Below, piece after piece: positions 8,558-18,462 of a stretch of 64,000 nucleotides of DNA. Location: NCBI GenBank assembly GCA_025558095.1, contig JAIVFI010000001.1:1378501-1442500 (forward strand), read 5' to 3'. Under the pieces are notes generated by a model that saw only the letters and a list, made by a program, of their open reading frames with translations, did not search any database and was not told the DNA's origin. The number at the start of each line of letters is the position of its first letter. Position 1 is the stretch's first letter. Source of the DNA: Hyaloraphidium curvatum (lineage: Eukaryota; Monoblepharomycota; Hyaloraphidiomycetes; Hyaloraphidiales; Hyaloraphidiaceae). The translations under genes were made by a program, and so were the position numbers.

Positions 8558-11003
8558 ATGGACGCCCCGCGGCGCGCGAATCGGGCTGCGCCGGGCGCGC
8601 GGCCGCCGCGGAGCGGAGATCGGCCGTCCAAAGGCGCGCGGGCGGTGCTGCTCGGGCTGCTCCTGCTCGCCGCTTTTGTCGTCGGATCCGCGGCCGCTGC
8701 AGGCCCGGGGACCCCGGCGCCGGCCGACGATGCGCCCGATTTTGTTGGGGACGCGGCGTCCGCCGGCCTGCACGCCCCGCCGATGCCGCGCAGGCTCGCG
8801 CCGCGGCAGCTGCCCTCCGGCGGCCAGACGTACGCGTGGTTCGACGTCGTCGTGCAGAAGCCGGGCACCGGCCAGCGCGGCAGGCGCGTGCACAGCGTGG
8901 TGGCCCGCGGGCTGGGCGCAGATCGCGACGGCGACGTCACGGCCCAGCTGCAGCGCGGCATCGACGAGTGCGCCCGCGTGGTGCGCGACAGGAACGTCCT
9001 GAGGTGCCAGCTGGTTCTGACCAGGGGCAGGACTTGTGGGTGGACATTCCGTTCCCGCTAATGACAGCTGACCCCCGATCCCGCAGACCGCCTCACCTCG
9101 CTCGTCGTGCCCGCCGGCATGCGCGACTTCACCCTCGTCGGCGCCCAGGCCACCCTCGTCTTCACCCGCGACAACTTCGCCTGCCCGCCAGAGGGCGGCA
9201 ACGAGGACGGCGGCTGCCGCCCGTACTTCGACGTGCGCGGCTGCACCCGCTGCCAGTTCCAGTACTTCACCGTAGATTGGGACTGGAACCGCTGGCGCAT
9301 CGCCTCGCTCGTCAGGCTGCTGGGCACCGCGCACGATTACACCTCCAACATCTCCACCTGGACCTTCCGCATCGAGTCGCCGTCCAACCCGCCGGGGGGG
9401 CTCAACACCGACACCTTGTTCCAGTTCCAGTCTATCCTCCCCGTGGATCCGGACACCCTCACCATCGGAGTGCGCAACACCCCCGAGTTCTACCTGACGG
9501 GGGCCACGGCCGTGTGGGGCGGCCGCACGCGGCTGGCCAGCAACTCGGCGGCTGCCAACCTGCCCAAGGAGGTGCCCGCGGGCGTGCTCGGGGACCCAAA
9601 CGCCCGCGTGGTCAAGGTGGACAACGTGCGCGTCGCCCCCGCGGGCGGGGGCGGGGGCCTCTCGCCCAACATCATCACCTCCTCGCCCGTCGTCACCGTG
9701 GTAATCAACCGGACCAACAACAACGACTTTGGGAGCGCCGAGGTCGCGCCGTCGCCGGTCGGGTCGCTGTGGTGGGTTCGGGGCTCACTCGTCCCGTCAA
9801 CATTCTTGGAGTAACCGCGCTACCTCCTAAACAGGATGATCAAACACCTGACGTACGAGGTCCACGGCTTCCGCCTCCGCAGCTGCGTCCACTGCACCCT
9901 CCTGGGCATCAACGTGCGCTCGGTCCCCGGCAAGGCCGTCATGATCGACGCCCGCTCGGAAAGCATCGAAGTAACCGGGCTCAACGTGGTCATGCAGCAG
10001 GCGCCCTCCATCGGCGGCCCCCGGACCATGTCCGGCGCGGCGGACGGCATCTTTGCCGCCATGACCAGAGGCAACATCCTCATCCGCGACTCCAACTTTG
10101 CCTACCTCGGCGACGACCCCATCAACGTGCACATCCCCACCTCGATGCACAACATCACCTACGGCGCCGACCGCTCCACCATCGTCGTCGCGCGCAGCCC
10201 GGCCTGGCGGGTGCGCTACTCGGCGGGCGAGTACATCCAGTTCCTGGACGCGGACTTTGTCCGCCCCCTCGGCATCTTTCGACGCATCGTGACCGCCAGC
10301 TACAACCCCTGGGCCGGCGAAGGCACCTGGACCCTCCGCCTGGCCAGCCCCGTCCCCGACCTCCCCATCTTCAACGCCGACCCCCCGATCAGCCTGGGCA
10401 TCGCCAACGTGCGCTGGTCCGCGCGCAACGTCATCGTGCGCAACGTGCGGACGAGCAACCACCGCGCGAGGGGGTTGCTGGTGCAGGCGGTGGAGAACGT
10501 GGTGGTGGAGAACTGCAGCTTCAGGAGGGTGCAGCAGGCGGGGATCCTGGTGCGGCCGTGCGCGGCGACGCAGGAGGGGATCGGGGTGACAAACGCGGTG
10601 TTTGCCAACAACGTGTTCGACGGGGTGGACGTGACGGGGTGGAACGCGGCGGCGATGGTCGAGGTGATGAACAGGAGGTGGCAGCGGGTGCCCTCGGAGA
10701 ACAGGAACTCGGACATCCGGATGATCAACAACCGGATCTCGCAGGCACCGTCGTGGGTATCTCGCCATGCTCCCCGCCTCGTCGTCTGACCCCTCGCTCC
10801 CCTCCGCCAGCTACGCCATCGACGCCGACTCGGCCGCAAACCTCTACATCGCCAACACGGTCTCCACCCCCTCCCCGAACCCCGCCGACGAGTTCGCAGG
10901 CCGCATCGGCGTCACCTTCTCCACCAACGTCACCAGGACCGGCAACGTCTTTTGCGGCTCGAGCTGCGAGCGGTCCGAGGCCTGGGTGTCGATCGACTAC
11001 TGA
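8558..11003 (+). CDS. secreted or membrane-anchored right-handed beta-helix protein
   Basis: Four exons, 8558-9035, 9087-9771, 9835-10752 and 10811-11003, give 757 residues in one frame. Near the N-terminus a basic stretch precedes a hydrophobic segment (VLLGLLLLAAFVVGSAAAA, about residues 30-48), a signal peptide or signal anchor. The rest alternates short strands rich in Val, Ile and Asn ('NVIVRNVRTSNHRARGLLV', 'NVVVENCSFRRVQQAGILV', 'RNSDIRMINNRIS'). This is the repeating pattern of parallel beta-helix proteins, many of which are polysaccharide lyases, hydrolases or surface proteins (family knowledge). No catalytic site could be assigned. All three introns (51-63 nt) start GTGGGT. The exact start is uncertain because the frame is open upstream. 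Confidence 0.8.
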
Positions 11004-11510
11004 GGGCCCCGGATCGGGATCGGGGCCGCCATCATCCACGGGCTGTGTCTCTCTGTCGGTACTGCGTTCCCGCGCACGCATGAGGCGCGGGAGGATATCC
11101 CACCAACTTATATCCAGGTCGGAATACATCGCATCTTCGCTGGTCGCTGCCGTGCGCCAGAAAGCAGACGGCCGAACAGCACGGAGCTACCACAAGAGCG
11201 AGAATCCGTTCTTCGGTAGCCAATAATATACTGTCCGTCGAGCAGCTCCTAATCGATCGGCTGTTCCTCGCAGCGCGCCAAGTAAGTCGAGGCATTGCCG
11301 CGCTTCCGAATTTACCGGCAGTCACGCCATGCCGCTTTTCGCGAATGGAGTTCGGATGCATGTATATGGACTTGCCAGATGCTGCCGTTGGAGAGAGTTT
11401 GGGCGTCCACGCGTTCGAGGCTTTTGCGTTTTGCCCGTCCCCTTTTTTGCCACCCGGCCCGGCGCAGCCGATTCATCTGTTTTCACATCCCTCGACGAAG
11501 AAAACGGAAA
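11004..11510. other. intergenic region
   Basis: About 500 bp between two plus-strand genes. It has lower GC in places (11290-11510) and no supported gene; it probably contains the terminator of the beta-helix gene and the promoter of the coiled-coil gene. Confidence 0.4.
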
Positions 11511-12781
11511 ATGCTGCGCGCCTTCGACGACCGCCAAGTTCCCGATTTTGCAGTGGCAGGCCTCGACCCTCCTGCCCGCGCGTCGAACCCGGCGACGTTC
11601 ACGAACGTCGGGCAAGGAGGGAGTTACCTCTTGAAGAGCGTCATGTCCGCCCGTGAGCGCCGCCGCTCCGCAGCTTCGGCGCTTTTTCCGACCCCCTCCG
11701 ACACAGGCGAGACCGGTCAGATCATCCCCGAGCCGCTGCTGGGGGACGGAGTGGTCGTGGTCGGGCTGCAGGCTTTGGAAGCGATGGAAGCCCAAGGGGG
11801 CGGTGGGCAGTTCCCGGCTATCGGTCCAACGGTTGCTCATAGGCTTTGCAACAGGGCCCATGAGTTCTTTGCGCGGTATCCTGGACGCGGCGCTCGGTCC
11901 TCTCATGGCTCAGATGGCTGCGGTGGGAGGCCACGTGGCGTGCATCTCCCACCTTGAGGGCCAACTTACCCACACCAACGCCCAGCTGGCGCCGTTGCCG
12001 GTCCAATTTGCCACCCTCTCGAACCAAGGCGCCGCCCTCTCGACCCAAGTGACCAACCTGTCGACCGAAGTCGCCGCCCTCTCGAACCAAGGCGCCGCCC
12101 TCTCGACCCAAGTGACCAACCTGTCGACCGAAGTCGCCGCCCTCTCGAACCAAGGCGCCGCCCTCTCGACCCAGATGACCAACCTGTCGATCCAAGTGAC
12201 CAACCTCTCGACCCAAGTGACCACGCTCTCGAACAAGGTCGACGTGATCGGCAACGACGTCGCGTTGTCGAGGAACTACCACAAGTGCGGCTCCTCACTC
12301 GACGAGTTCTCGATCATCTGCAACTGCAATGGAGCTCTGCCAACGGACGTGAGCTTCCCCGGCGCGCGTGTGTACCCAATGCCCCATGCTCATCTCTCGC
12401 AATCATCCAACCCAGGTCGGTTTGCCCGCCCTGCGTCGCCTCAGCGATCTCCGCGAACTCAGCACCCACATCCTTGATGAGTACCTCGTGTTCTACCTTG
12501 GCGGGCGGTTCCATCCCGCTGGGCCGCGCAAGGGTCGGGCGCTGAACCGGCAGGAGGTCCGATCGCGCAAGCTCACGAAGCTATGCACACTCATCGGCCT
12601 GTCGGGCGACCGCATCACTGACTTGCTGCTCGGAAGAATCCCGGAGAGCGAGGAGGAAGGCTCCGAGGCGGGCGGAGAAGGCGCGGCGGGCGTCCCGGAA
12701 GGCGACGAGGAAGCCGCTGCAGATGATCCGGATGGCTCTGACGGCAGCGCGGAAGACGATCCGGATGAGAAGCAGGCGTGA
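11511..12781 (+). CDS. coiled-coil protein with exact heptad repeats
   Basis: Three exons, 11511-11802, 11855-12369 and 12416-12781, join into 390 residues. The donor at 11803 is GTGGGC and the second intron starts GTGTAC. The first exon starts MLRAFDDRQVPDFAVAG. The second holds seven-residue units such as LSTQVTN, LSTEVAA and LSNQGAA repeated more than ten times, an ideal heptad coiled coil (about residues 145-220). A Cys-containing hinge (KCGSSLDEFSIICNCNG) follows. The third exon encodes a helical domain (ELSTHILDEYLVFYLGG to RKLTKLCTLIGLSGDRIT), then an acidic Glu/Gly/Asp tail. No known domain was recognised; the build suggests an oligomeric structural or scaffold protein. Confidence 0.75.
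12016..12240 (+). repeat. 63-bp tandem repeat made of 21-bp heptad units
   Basis: Two near-identical 63-bp units start at 12016 and 12079. A third, starting at 12142, diverges after about 30 bp and continues as 21-bp variants. Each 21 bp encodes one seven-residue heptad, so repeat expansion keeps both the reading frame and the coiled-coil register. Confidence 0.9.
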
Positions 12782-12947
12782 AAGGACGCGACGCGATGTA
12801 CATTCTGGCCGATGCATTGCACAACTCGATCTTCCCACGATCCCCGACCAGCAAGGGAGTCCGGAGCGAAAACAACGCAACGCCGGTCCGCGAACATGTG
12901 CATGCGGCTGCCATGCCACATGCGCGACCACGTGCAGGGACCATTGC

Positions 12948-14444
12948 TCACCACCTCGACATGTCGTCCACCCCGGTCGCCTCCGCCGCCGCCCTCGCCG
13001 CCTCCCACCTCCGCTTCGAATCCAGGTACAGCACCATCTCGTCGTACGTCCGCGGCAGGATCCTCGGCAGCACCGGCGCCTCGCTCCCGTCCGCGCGCCG
13101 CTCGGGCCGCGCGTAGAAGCAGATGTGGAAGCTGTTGCTGTTGTGCCGCTCCCCCGACCGCGGGTTGACCACGTCCACCACCACGCGCACGAAGAAGGAG
13201 CGCCGCGTCGGGGAAACGTAGGTGACGTGCCCGCCGAGCGCGAGGAGGGAGCCGATCTCGATCGCGCGGCGGAACTCGACGTCCGACATGGCGAGGAAGT
13301 TCATCCTGTCCCGCGAAAAGAGGGTGCCCACGGCCCATGCGAGCTCGTACCCCAGGCGCATCAGGTGCCCGCCGAATATCTTGAAGTGCACGTTGCGATC
13401 CTGCGGCTGCGTCATGACCGTGTTGTCCAGCCACGTCTCGCCGATGTAGCGCACGTCCTCGGGGCGCGCGGTGCGGCCCTCGCCCACGACGCGGAACTGC
13501 TCCAGCGCGGGGTCGGTACCCTGCGGATTCTCGTACCGCCGCACCTCGAGGTACAGCTCGTGCAGCAGCAGCGTCTCCTCGGGCGTGGGCGGGGTCTCGC
13601 TGGCCAGGAGGCTCTTTGCGCGGGCCTCCTTGGCGGCCTTGGCGCGCCCCTTGCCCTCGGCGAACAGGCGGCGTTCCTCGTCCGTTTCCAGCCTCAGGCG
13701 GTTCACGGGCACCGGCTTGTTGGTCGCCGGATGCAGCGCAACCATCTGGAACAGGCCCTCGACGAACACCTCCTTCCCGTTCTTTGAGCATATCCGCACC
13801 GTGACTTCGAACGACGATCGCCCGACGTAGCTCACGAAGCCGCGCATGAGCACGTCTTGCAGGCTCTTCGGCCGCAGCTGGTATTTGAGGGCCGAAACGC
13901 CGGCCGTGACGATGGTCACGTCGGGGGAGCGCTCCACGGCGGGGTCGGGGTCGCAGTGGCGGTAGCCGACCGCGGCGGCGAACGAGTCGAGGTCCTCGAG
14001 GAGGAGGTCCAGGCGGAGGTTGCCGCGCGTGTCGACGACTGGACGGGGGAGGGGGAAGCCGTTTAGCGCAACCCTTTCAGGGGAGCCGCCTAGCAAACGC
14101 GCAAGCAACCCACCGTCCTCGAGCAAATCCCGATCCGACGCGAACGGCAACACCTCCTCCAGCATCGAATGCCCCATCGTCACCTCGGCCACCCCCGGCT
14201 CCCCCTGGCCCTCCCCCCCGTGCCCCCTGTCGCTCTCCAGGAACCTGTTGAACCACGTCCGCTTGCCCGACATGACCGGCTTGACGTGGTACCGGATCTT
14301 GGCGAGCTGGTAGGCCTCGTAGGCCGGGGACGTATAGCCCGAGGCTGAAGAGCCAGGGGGGAGGGGGGAGTCCAGGCGCTCTTCGGCGGTGGAGGAGCGG
14401 GTGAGGCGGGCGAGGGGAGGGGCGGGAGGGTCTGGAGTGATCAT
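12948..14444 (-). CDS. acyl-CoA thioesterase, double hotdog (ACOT9-like)
   Basis: A single-exon protein of 498 residues from the ATG at 14444 (MITPDPPAPPLARL). Two hotdog domains can be placed: one around 'DTRGNLRLDLLLEDLDSFAA' (residues about 130-300) and one around 'NVHFKIFGGHLMRLGYELAW' (about 330-450), the paired-domain layout of ACOT9-type enzymes. Family members hydrolyse acyl-CoA to free fatty acid and CoA, usually in mitochondria. The Ser/Arg/Pro-rich N-terminus could be a targeting sequence. The frame is open well upstream, so a longer N-terminus is possible. It converges with the coiled-coil gene and is divergent to the cytidine deaminase gene. Confidence 0.88.
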   Translation of the reverse strand: MITPDPPAPPLARLTRSSTAEERLDSPLPPGSSASGYTSPAYEAYQLAKIRYHVKPVMSGKRTWFNRFLESDRGHGGEGQGEPGVAEVTMGHSMLEEVLPFASDRDLLEDGGLLARLLGGSPERVALNGFPLPRPVVDTRGNLRLDLLLEDLDSFAAAVGYRHCDPDPAVERSPDVTIVTAGVSALKYQLRPKSLQDVLMRGFVSYVGRSSFEVTVRICSKNGKEVFVEGLFQMVALHPATNKPVPVNRLRLETDEERRLFAEGKGRAKAAKEARAKSLLASETPPTPEETLLLHELYLEVRRYENPQGTDPALEQFRVVGEGRTARPEDVRYIGETWLDNTVMTQPQDRNVHFKIFGGHLMRLGYELAWAVGTLFSRDRMNFLAMSDVEFRRAIEIGSLLALGGHVTYVSPTRRSFFVRVVVDVVNPRSGERHNSNSFHICFYARPERRADGSEAPVLPRILPRTYDEMVLYLDSKRRWEAARAAAEATGVDDMSRW

Positions 14445-14852
14445 CGCGGGTTGCGGTGGGGGTTGGAGGGCGGAATGGAACGCGTCGGGGCGCGGTGGCG
14501 CTGGGGGTGGAGGGCGTGGGGGGCGGGCGGCAGGGGCGAATCGCGGGCCGTGCCGCCAGGAAACAAAGATGATCGATACGAGAGTCTGATTTGAGGCTCC
14601 AAAGGTCTGCCTTCCGAGCCCGCGGGGCTTCGGAGGACCTTGGAAGCGCGTGATGCTCGCCCTCGCGGGCGCAGACGCGATCGATTGACCGAACTCCGAG
14701 ACGCGTTCCATCGCTCCTCCGGCAGCGCAACGCGTCCAAAACTGTTTAGAACCTTCTCCGGACCTCCCTGCCTCCCGAACTGCACGTTGAGGCCTACGAC
14801 GCGACCTCCTCCTTGACTCCATTGCGCCACTTTCCCGCCCTTTGTTACGGAA
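14445..14852. other. divergent intergenic region
   Basis: About 400 bp between the thioesterase (-) and the cytidine deaminase (+). Minus-strand frames here are upstream extensions of the thioesterase frame. No regulatory motif could be supported. Confidence 0.35.
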
Positions 14853-15363
14853 ATGTCGCTCAAGAAGCTCTCCCAGGTCGCCCTCGACGAGCCCGAGACG
14901 CTCCTCCTCCGCACGGCCATCGACGCAGCGCACCGCCTGCAGATCCCCGGCGTGCAGGACGTCGCCGCGTGCGCGCTCACCTCGTCGGGGCAGCTGTTCC
15001 CGGCGGTCGGCTTCGAGTCCGGGGGGTTCGCGAGCGTGTGTGCCGAGGTGGCGGCGATGTCGTGCATGGTGGCGGCCGGGAGGCGCGATTTGGCGGCGAT
15101 CGTGGCGGTCTGGAAGGCGCCGGACGGCGGGCTCCACATCGTGCCGCCCTGCGGGCGCTGCAGAGAATTGATTACCGATTTCAATCCCCAGTACGGTATT
15201 CTTTGTGATTCGTGATGCTGCGTTTAACCCTGATTTGGACCCCAGGGGGTGGGTCATCGTCAGCGAGGATGAGGACACATGGTCGCACGAGGCCATCATT
15301 AGGCCGGTCAAGGTGTGGATCGGGGACTTGCTGCCGCTGAGGTCGTACCGGAAGGCCGTATGA
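14853..15363 (+). CDS. cytidine deaminase-like protein
   Basis: Two exons, 14853-15190 and 15246-15363, join to 151 residues; the intron starts GTACGG and ends CCCCAG. Zinc and catalytic motifs of the cytidine deaminase fold are present: CAE in 'FASVCAEVAAMSCM' (residues about 63-65, Cys as first zinc ligand and Glu as proton shuttle) and PCGRCRE (about 100-106). The second exon supplies the conserved 'FNPQGWVI' edge and the C-terminal helix. The family deaminates cytidine or deoxycytidine in pyrimidine salvage; blasticidin-S deaminase is a near relative with the same motifs, so the substrate is not certain. Length matches the small tetrameric class. Confidence 0.88.
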
Positions 15364-15544
15364 TGGTGGGACCCTGTACATTGTTCATTGAGTGTATCCG
15401 TGAGAGGGGTCCCTGGGGCTTCCGTCCCCCGTCGCCCGTTCGCGAGTTAAGAGTTCGCAGACCTCCGCCTCCACATGCGGCGGCCAATCGCACCTCTCGC
15501 TACTGAAAAACAAGTCGTCGGTAGCCGGAAAATCGCGAGGGAGG

Positions 15545-16003
15545 ATGAGCACCGCCGAGCCGCCGCCGCTGCTGTCGCTCCCGCCCGAGCTCCACTCTCG
15601 CATCCTCGCTTTCGTGCCCCGCGGCTCGCTGCCCGCTGCCGCCCGCGCGTGCGGCGAATTGGCTGCCCCGGTGGTGCCACTGAAATGGTCGGCGATGAAT
15701 TTGCGGAAGGAGGCGCATCGGGACGCGTTCGCATGGCTGGCCGCGGGGTTCGCGCGCGACGCCTCTTTGGACGTGCCGCGGCCCGAGGCGTCATGGTGCG
15801 GAGCCTTGGGCTGCGCGACCGCATTTCCCAGAATCCCATCTTCCTCCGAGGACGCCACTATGGAATCCGCCCCGCCGAACCGCACACCTCCCATCGTTGC
15901 ATTGTGTGCTCGGAAGAGCGGTTCGGAGAGAAAGGGATCGAGTCATTATCGGAGGAGGATGAGTCGACGCCCGTTTGTCCGCAATCTGTCCGTCCCGCCT
16001 TGA
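15545..16003 (+). CDS. short F-box-like protein, possibly truncated
   Basis: A 152-residue frame starting MSTAEPPPLLSLPPELHSRI. The first 45 residues resemble an F-box ('LPPELHSRILAFVPRGSL'), the Skp1-binding motif of SCF ubiquitin ligase adaptors. What follows is low in recognisable structure, and its last 50 residues are rich in Ser, Arg and Pro and look unlike a folded domain. It may be a decayed or mis-spliced remnant of an F-box/ankyrin gene such as the one at 20245-21102. No splice signals were found that extend it convincingly. Confidence 0.45.
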   Translation: MSTAEPPPLLSLPPELHSRILAFVPRGSLPAAARACGELAAPVVPLKWSAMNLRKEAHRDAFAWLAAGFARDASLDVPRPEASWCGALGCATAFPRIPSSSEDATMESAPPNRTPPIVALCARKSGSERKGSSHYRRRMSRRPFVRNLSVPP

Positions 16004-16180
16004 AGCACTGGCTCCGCATGTTTTTCGTGCCTAAGAGGCATCATCTCCGTCGATCACTTCAGAGGACATAGAGGATCCGCTGGACCTGCTGTCCGCCCCG
16101 TGTTCCGCTGCGCGATCCCGATACGTCTCCGATCGCGTTCCCACCCGGCTCCAATTCGTGCGCGGCACGCAATTCCGGCC

Positions 16181-16651
16181 ATGGACCCGTCCTCCGACGC
16201 GTCCCGCATGCGCACCGCCCTCTCCGAAGCCCGCGCCGCGCTGCTCGCCGGCGACCCGCCGTACGGCGCGGCGCTCTTCTCCCCCGCGGGCGCCGAGCTC
16301 GCCCGCGCGCGCGAACGCGTCTTTTCGATGGACGACGCCACGCGGCACGCGGAATTGGACGCCGTGCGCGGTGCCGCGGGAAGCGCGAAGGGCGCGACGC
16401 TGTACGCCACGGGGGAGCCGTGCGCGATGTGCTTCGCGGCCGCGTGGTGGGCCGGCGTGGACCGCGTGGTGTACGGCTGCGCGGCGGCGGACGTGGCGGC
16501 GATCGTGCCCGAGGAGAGGATGCTGCGGCTGTCGGCGGCGGAGGTGAACGCGGCCGCGGACCCGCCGGTGCTGCTGGAGGGAGGGGTGCTGGCGCAGGAG
16601 TGCCTGGCGCTGTTCCGGGAGTTCGCGGCAACCGAGGCAGGGACGGCTTGA
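16181..16651 (+). CDS. CMP/dCMP- or guanine-type deaminase
   Basis: A single-exon 156-residue protein. The zinc motif is HAELDA (residues about 60-65), with a downstream 'TGEPCAMCFAAAWWAG', the H-A-E plus P-C-x-x-C pattern of the dCMP/guanine/tRNA-adenosine deaminase branch. That differs from the C-A-E pattern of the neighbouring cytidine deaminase at 14853. The conserved 'VVYG' strand after the PCxxC helix is present. The substrate cannot be read from the motifs; guanine, a nucleoside or a small aromatic base is likely. It converges with the degenerate secreted-protein copy. Confidence 0.85.
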   Translation: MDPSSDASRMRTALSEARAALLAGDPPYGAALFSPAGAELARARERVFSMDDATRHAELDAVRGAAGSAKGATLYATGEPCAMCFAAAWWAGVDRVVYGCAAADVAAIVPEERMLRLSAAEVNAAADPPVLLEGGVLAQECLALFREFAATEAGTA

Positions 16652-16728
16652 CGGGAGCTGCGGACTGAAAGACAATAGGGCAAAAATGAATGTCGACTCG
16701 GGCAGCGAGTTACATTTGCTCGTCGGAG

Positions 16729-17383
16729 CTAAGCTTGATGCGTCGACTCCGCCGGGCACCCCGGGATGACGCAGCTCTGCGGGAGCGAGTACTCGTACGC
16801 CTGCACCACGACAAAGTACCCGTCCGCGCACTGCGGGAACGGCTTCTGCGAGTCCGTCGACGCGATGGTGTACGAGTAGAGGTCCGTGCAGGCGTCGAAG
16901 GTCTTTTGGGTCGAGGCGCCCGCGCGGATCTGCTCCCAGCTTTCCGGCTTGCTGCACGACCACCACATCGACATCTGCCTGACGCGGCCGACCACGGGCC
17001 CCGAAGCCCGGGGCGAGTACATGGCCGTGATGCCCGCGGCGTTGACCGTCAGCCAGAGCTGGCCCGACTGGTCGCCGCAGTCGCCGCCGGTGCCCGGTGC
17101 CGAGCATCCGTGCGTCCGAGTTGTCCGAGAAGGCCTTGACGGTGTCGACCATCACGCCGTAGTACGAGCCCGGCTTGACGGGCCCGAGGACGAGGCCGGG
17201 GGCCCGGACGGGCGAGGGCGACCAGGGCACGTTGTTGGGCAGGGCGAAGGCGACGTCGGCGACGCAGGGCATCGGTGCCGGGTCCGTCGTGTTGAGGTCG
17301 AGGATTTGCGCGTTTGCGGGAGACAGCATGGCGGTGATGAGGGCGCCGGCGAGGGCGAGGAGGGTGGCGATCAGGCGGGCCAT
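16729..17383 (-). pseudogene. secreted cysteine-rich protein, copy 2, frameshifted
   Basis: Closely similar to the gene at 3836-4489, including the signal peptide (MARLIATLLALAGALITAML). An extra base at 17115-17117 (GTCCGAG here, GTCGAG in copy 1, read on +) shifts the frame after 'VKAFSDNS'. The remaining two thirds, from about 17110 to the stop at 16729, is still intact in the shifted frame, with its cysteines conserved. Either the inactivation is recent or the base is a sequencing error. The upstream TATA-like element is retained in altered form. Confidence 0.75.
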
Positions 17384-17895
17384 CGGTCGATGTGTCTGAG
17401 TTGGTTGGAGTGGGTTCTGGCTTCGAGTAGAGGAGCGCTGGCTGTAGTCGGTCGACTTGATGTCGTTCCAGCGTGCTCCGTGGGGTCATATACCCGATTC
17501 GCGGGTTCTTGCGACAGTTCTCGCGGCGGAAGGTTGGTGGTGCACAGCCTGGGGACCGCGGGCATGGGCGGAGGGGAGACGACCACCGTCTGCACCGGCC
17601 TGGGTTGCGCCACGGGGGCAGTGTTCATCGGCATCGGCTGCGCATATGCCACGGGCTGGGCGGCGTAGGCGGTCGGCGCGTAGTAGGCCGACCCCGACCC
17701 AGCGGCGACGCCGGCGGCGTAGGCCTGCTGCGTGGCCTGCTGGCTCTGCATGGCGTTGATCTGGCTCTGCTGCTGCCGGATCTCCTTCTTGTTCTTGGAG
17801 TTCTGCATCACGAGGCCGGCGATCATGACGTCCTCGACCAGGTTGCCGTTGTTGTTGCGGCGGTCGTCGCGGCGGTCGTTGCGGCGGTCGTGCAT
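17371..17895 (-). pseudogene. WW-protein copy 2, N-terminal part fused to foreign sequence
   Basis: The frame starts at the ATG at 17895 and matches copy 1 through the Gln-rich helix and the Pro-rich linker (to 'VVVSPPPMPA', about 17561), with an added Arg/Asp-rich stretch near the start. It then runs across a rearrangement junction into sequence antisense to the upstream region of the secreted-protein copy, adding about 60 unrelated residues, and stops at 17371. Both WW domains are lost from this reading frame; they lie on the opposite strand at 18061-18343. Confidence 0.75.
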
Positions 17896-18060
17896 TGTAG
17901 TTGGCGCAAGATAGTGCGAAAAGTGTGCCGTGGATTTGGCTTGGAAGTGTTGTTGCGACTGATGGCGATGTCCTGCCGCGATGCCGAGCTTATATCTGGC
18001 GCCGGGACGGTTTTGGCGGGGTTCTGGCGAGGGGGTTCGAGAATGAGGCGCAGCCGGCGG

Positions 18061-18343
18061 GCCTCCTCCGAGGACGGCTACCCCTTCCCTCCCCGCCGGC
18101 TGGCTCCGCATCGCCGATCCTTCCACGGGGGAGCGCTACTACGTGCACACTACCGTTACCCCCGCGATCACGCAGTGGGAGGCGCCCGAGGCGGCGAACT
18201 TCGCGGCGCCGGCCTGCCCGCCGCCGAAGCTGCCCAGGGGGTGGTGCGCGCGGATCGATCCCGCCACGGGGAGGGAGTTCTTCGTGTGCACGCTGATGGA
18301 GCCGGCGGCCGCGCAGTGGGAGAGGCCGGCGGTGGTGGTGTAG
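18061..18343 (+). pseudogene. detached WW-domain half of copy 2
   Basis: On the plus strand this segment still encodes both WW modules in one open frame (a first module ending 'ITQWEAPEA', then 'LPRGWCARIDPATGREFFV') and ends in a stop at 18343. It is cut off from the rest of its gene by an inversion junction at about 18060. The upstream ATG at 18043 is in a different frame, so the WW frame has no obvious proper start. Confidence 0.75.
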
Positions 18344-18462
18344 GAGGAGCTGGTTCGCAGATGATCTACCATTCAGCCTTGAAGCGCACAAGAAATGAAT
18401 CTGTCATGCCCGCACAACTCTTTCCCCATCCAATGCCCGCACCGCCATCCCTCCCGATCCGC

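Larger units (their letters stand above)
16729..18343. repeat. segmental duplication, copy 2, inverted and internally re-inverted
   Basis: Relative to 2906-4489 the outer parts (16729-17560 and 18061-18343) are reverse-complemented, while the central part (17561-18060, matching 3193-3660) is in direct orientation. The left junction shares a few bases (CGCG) with both source positions. Divergence is low in coding parts, and small indels are present in the former promoter region. Confidence 0.85.

Noticed and set aside
8140-11226. Plus-strand 1,028-codon open frame across the beta-helix gene
   Set aside because: It is Arg/His/Pro-rich, a product of GC-rich sequence read out of frame. The true gene is explained by spliced frames with beta-helix repeats and consistent GTGGGT introns.
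12016-12240. CRISPR-like or regulatory tandem array
   Set aside because: The units are contiguous, in frame and coding; there are no spacers.
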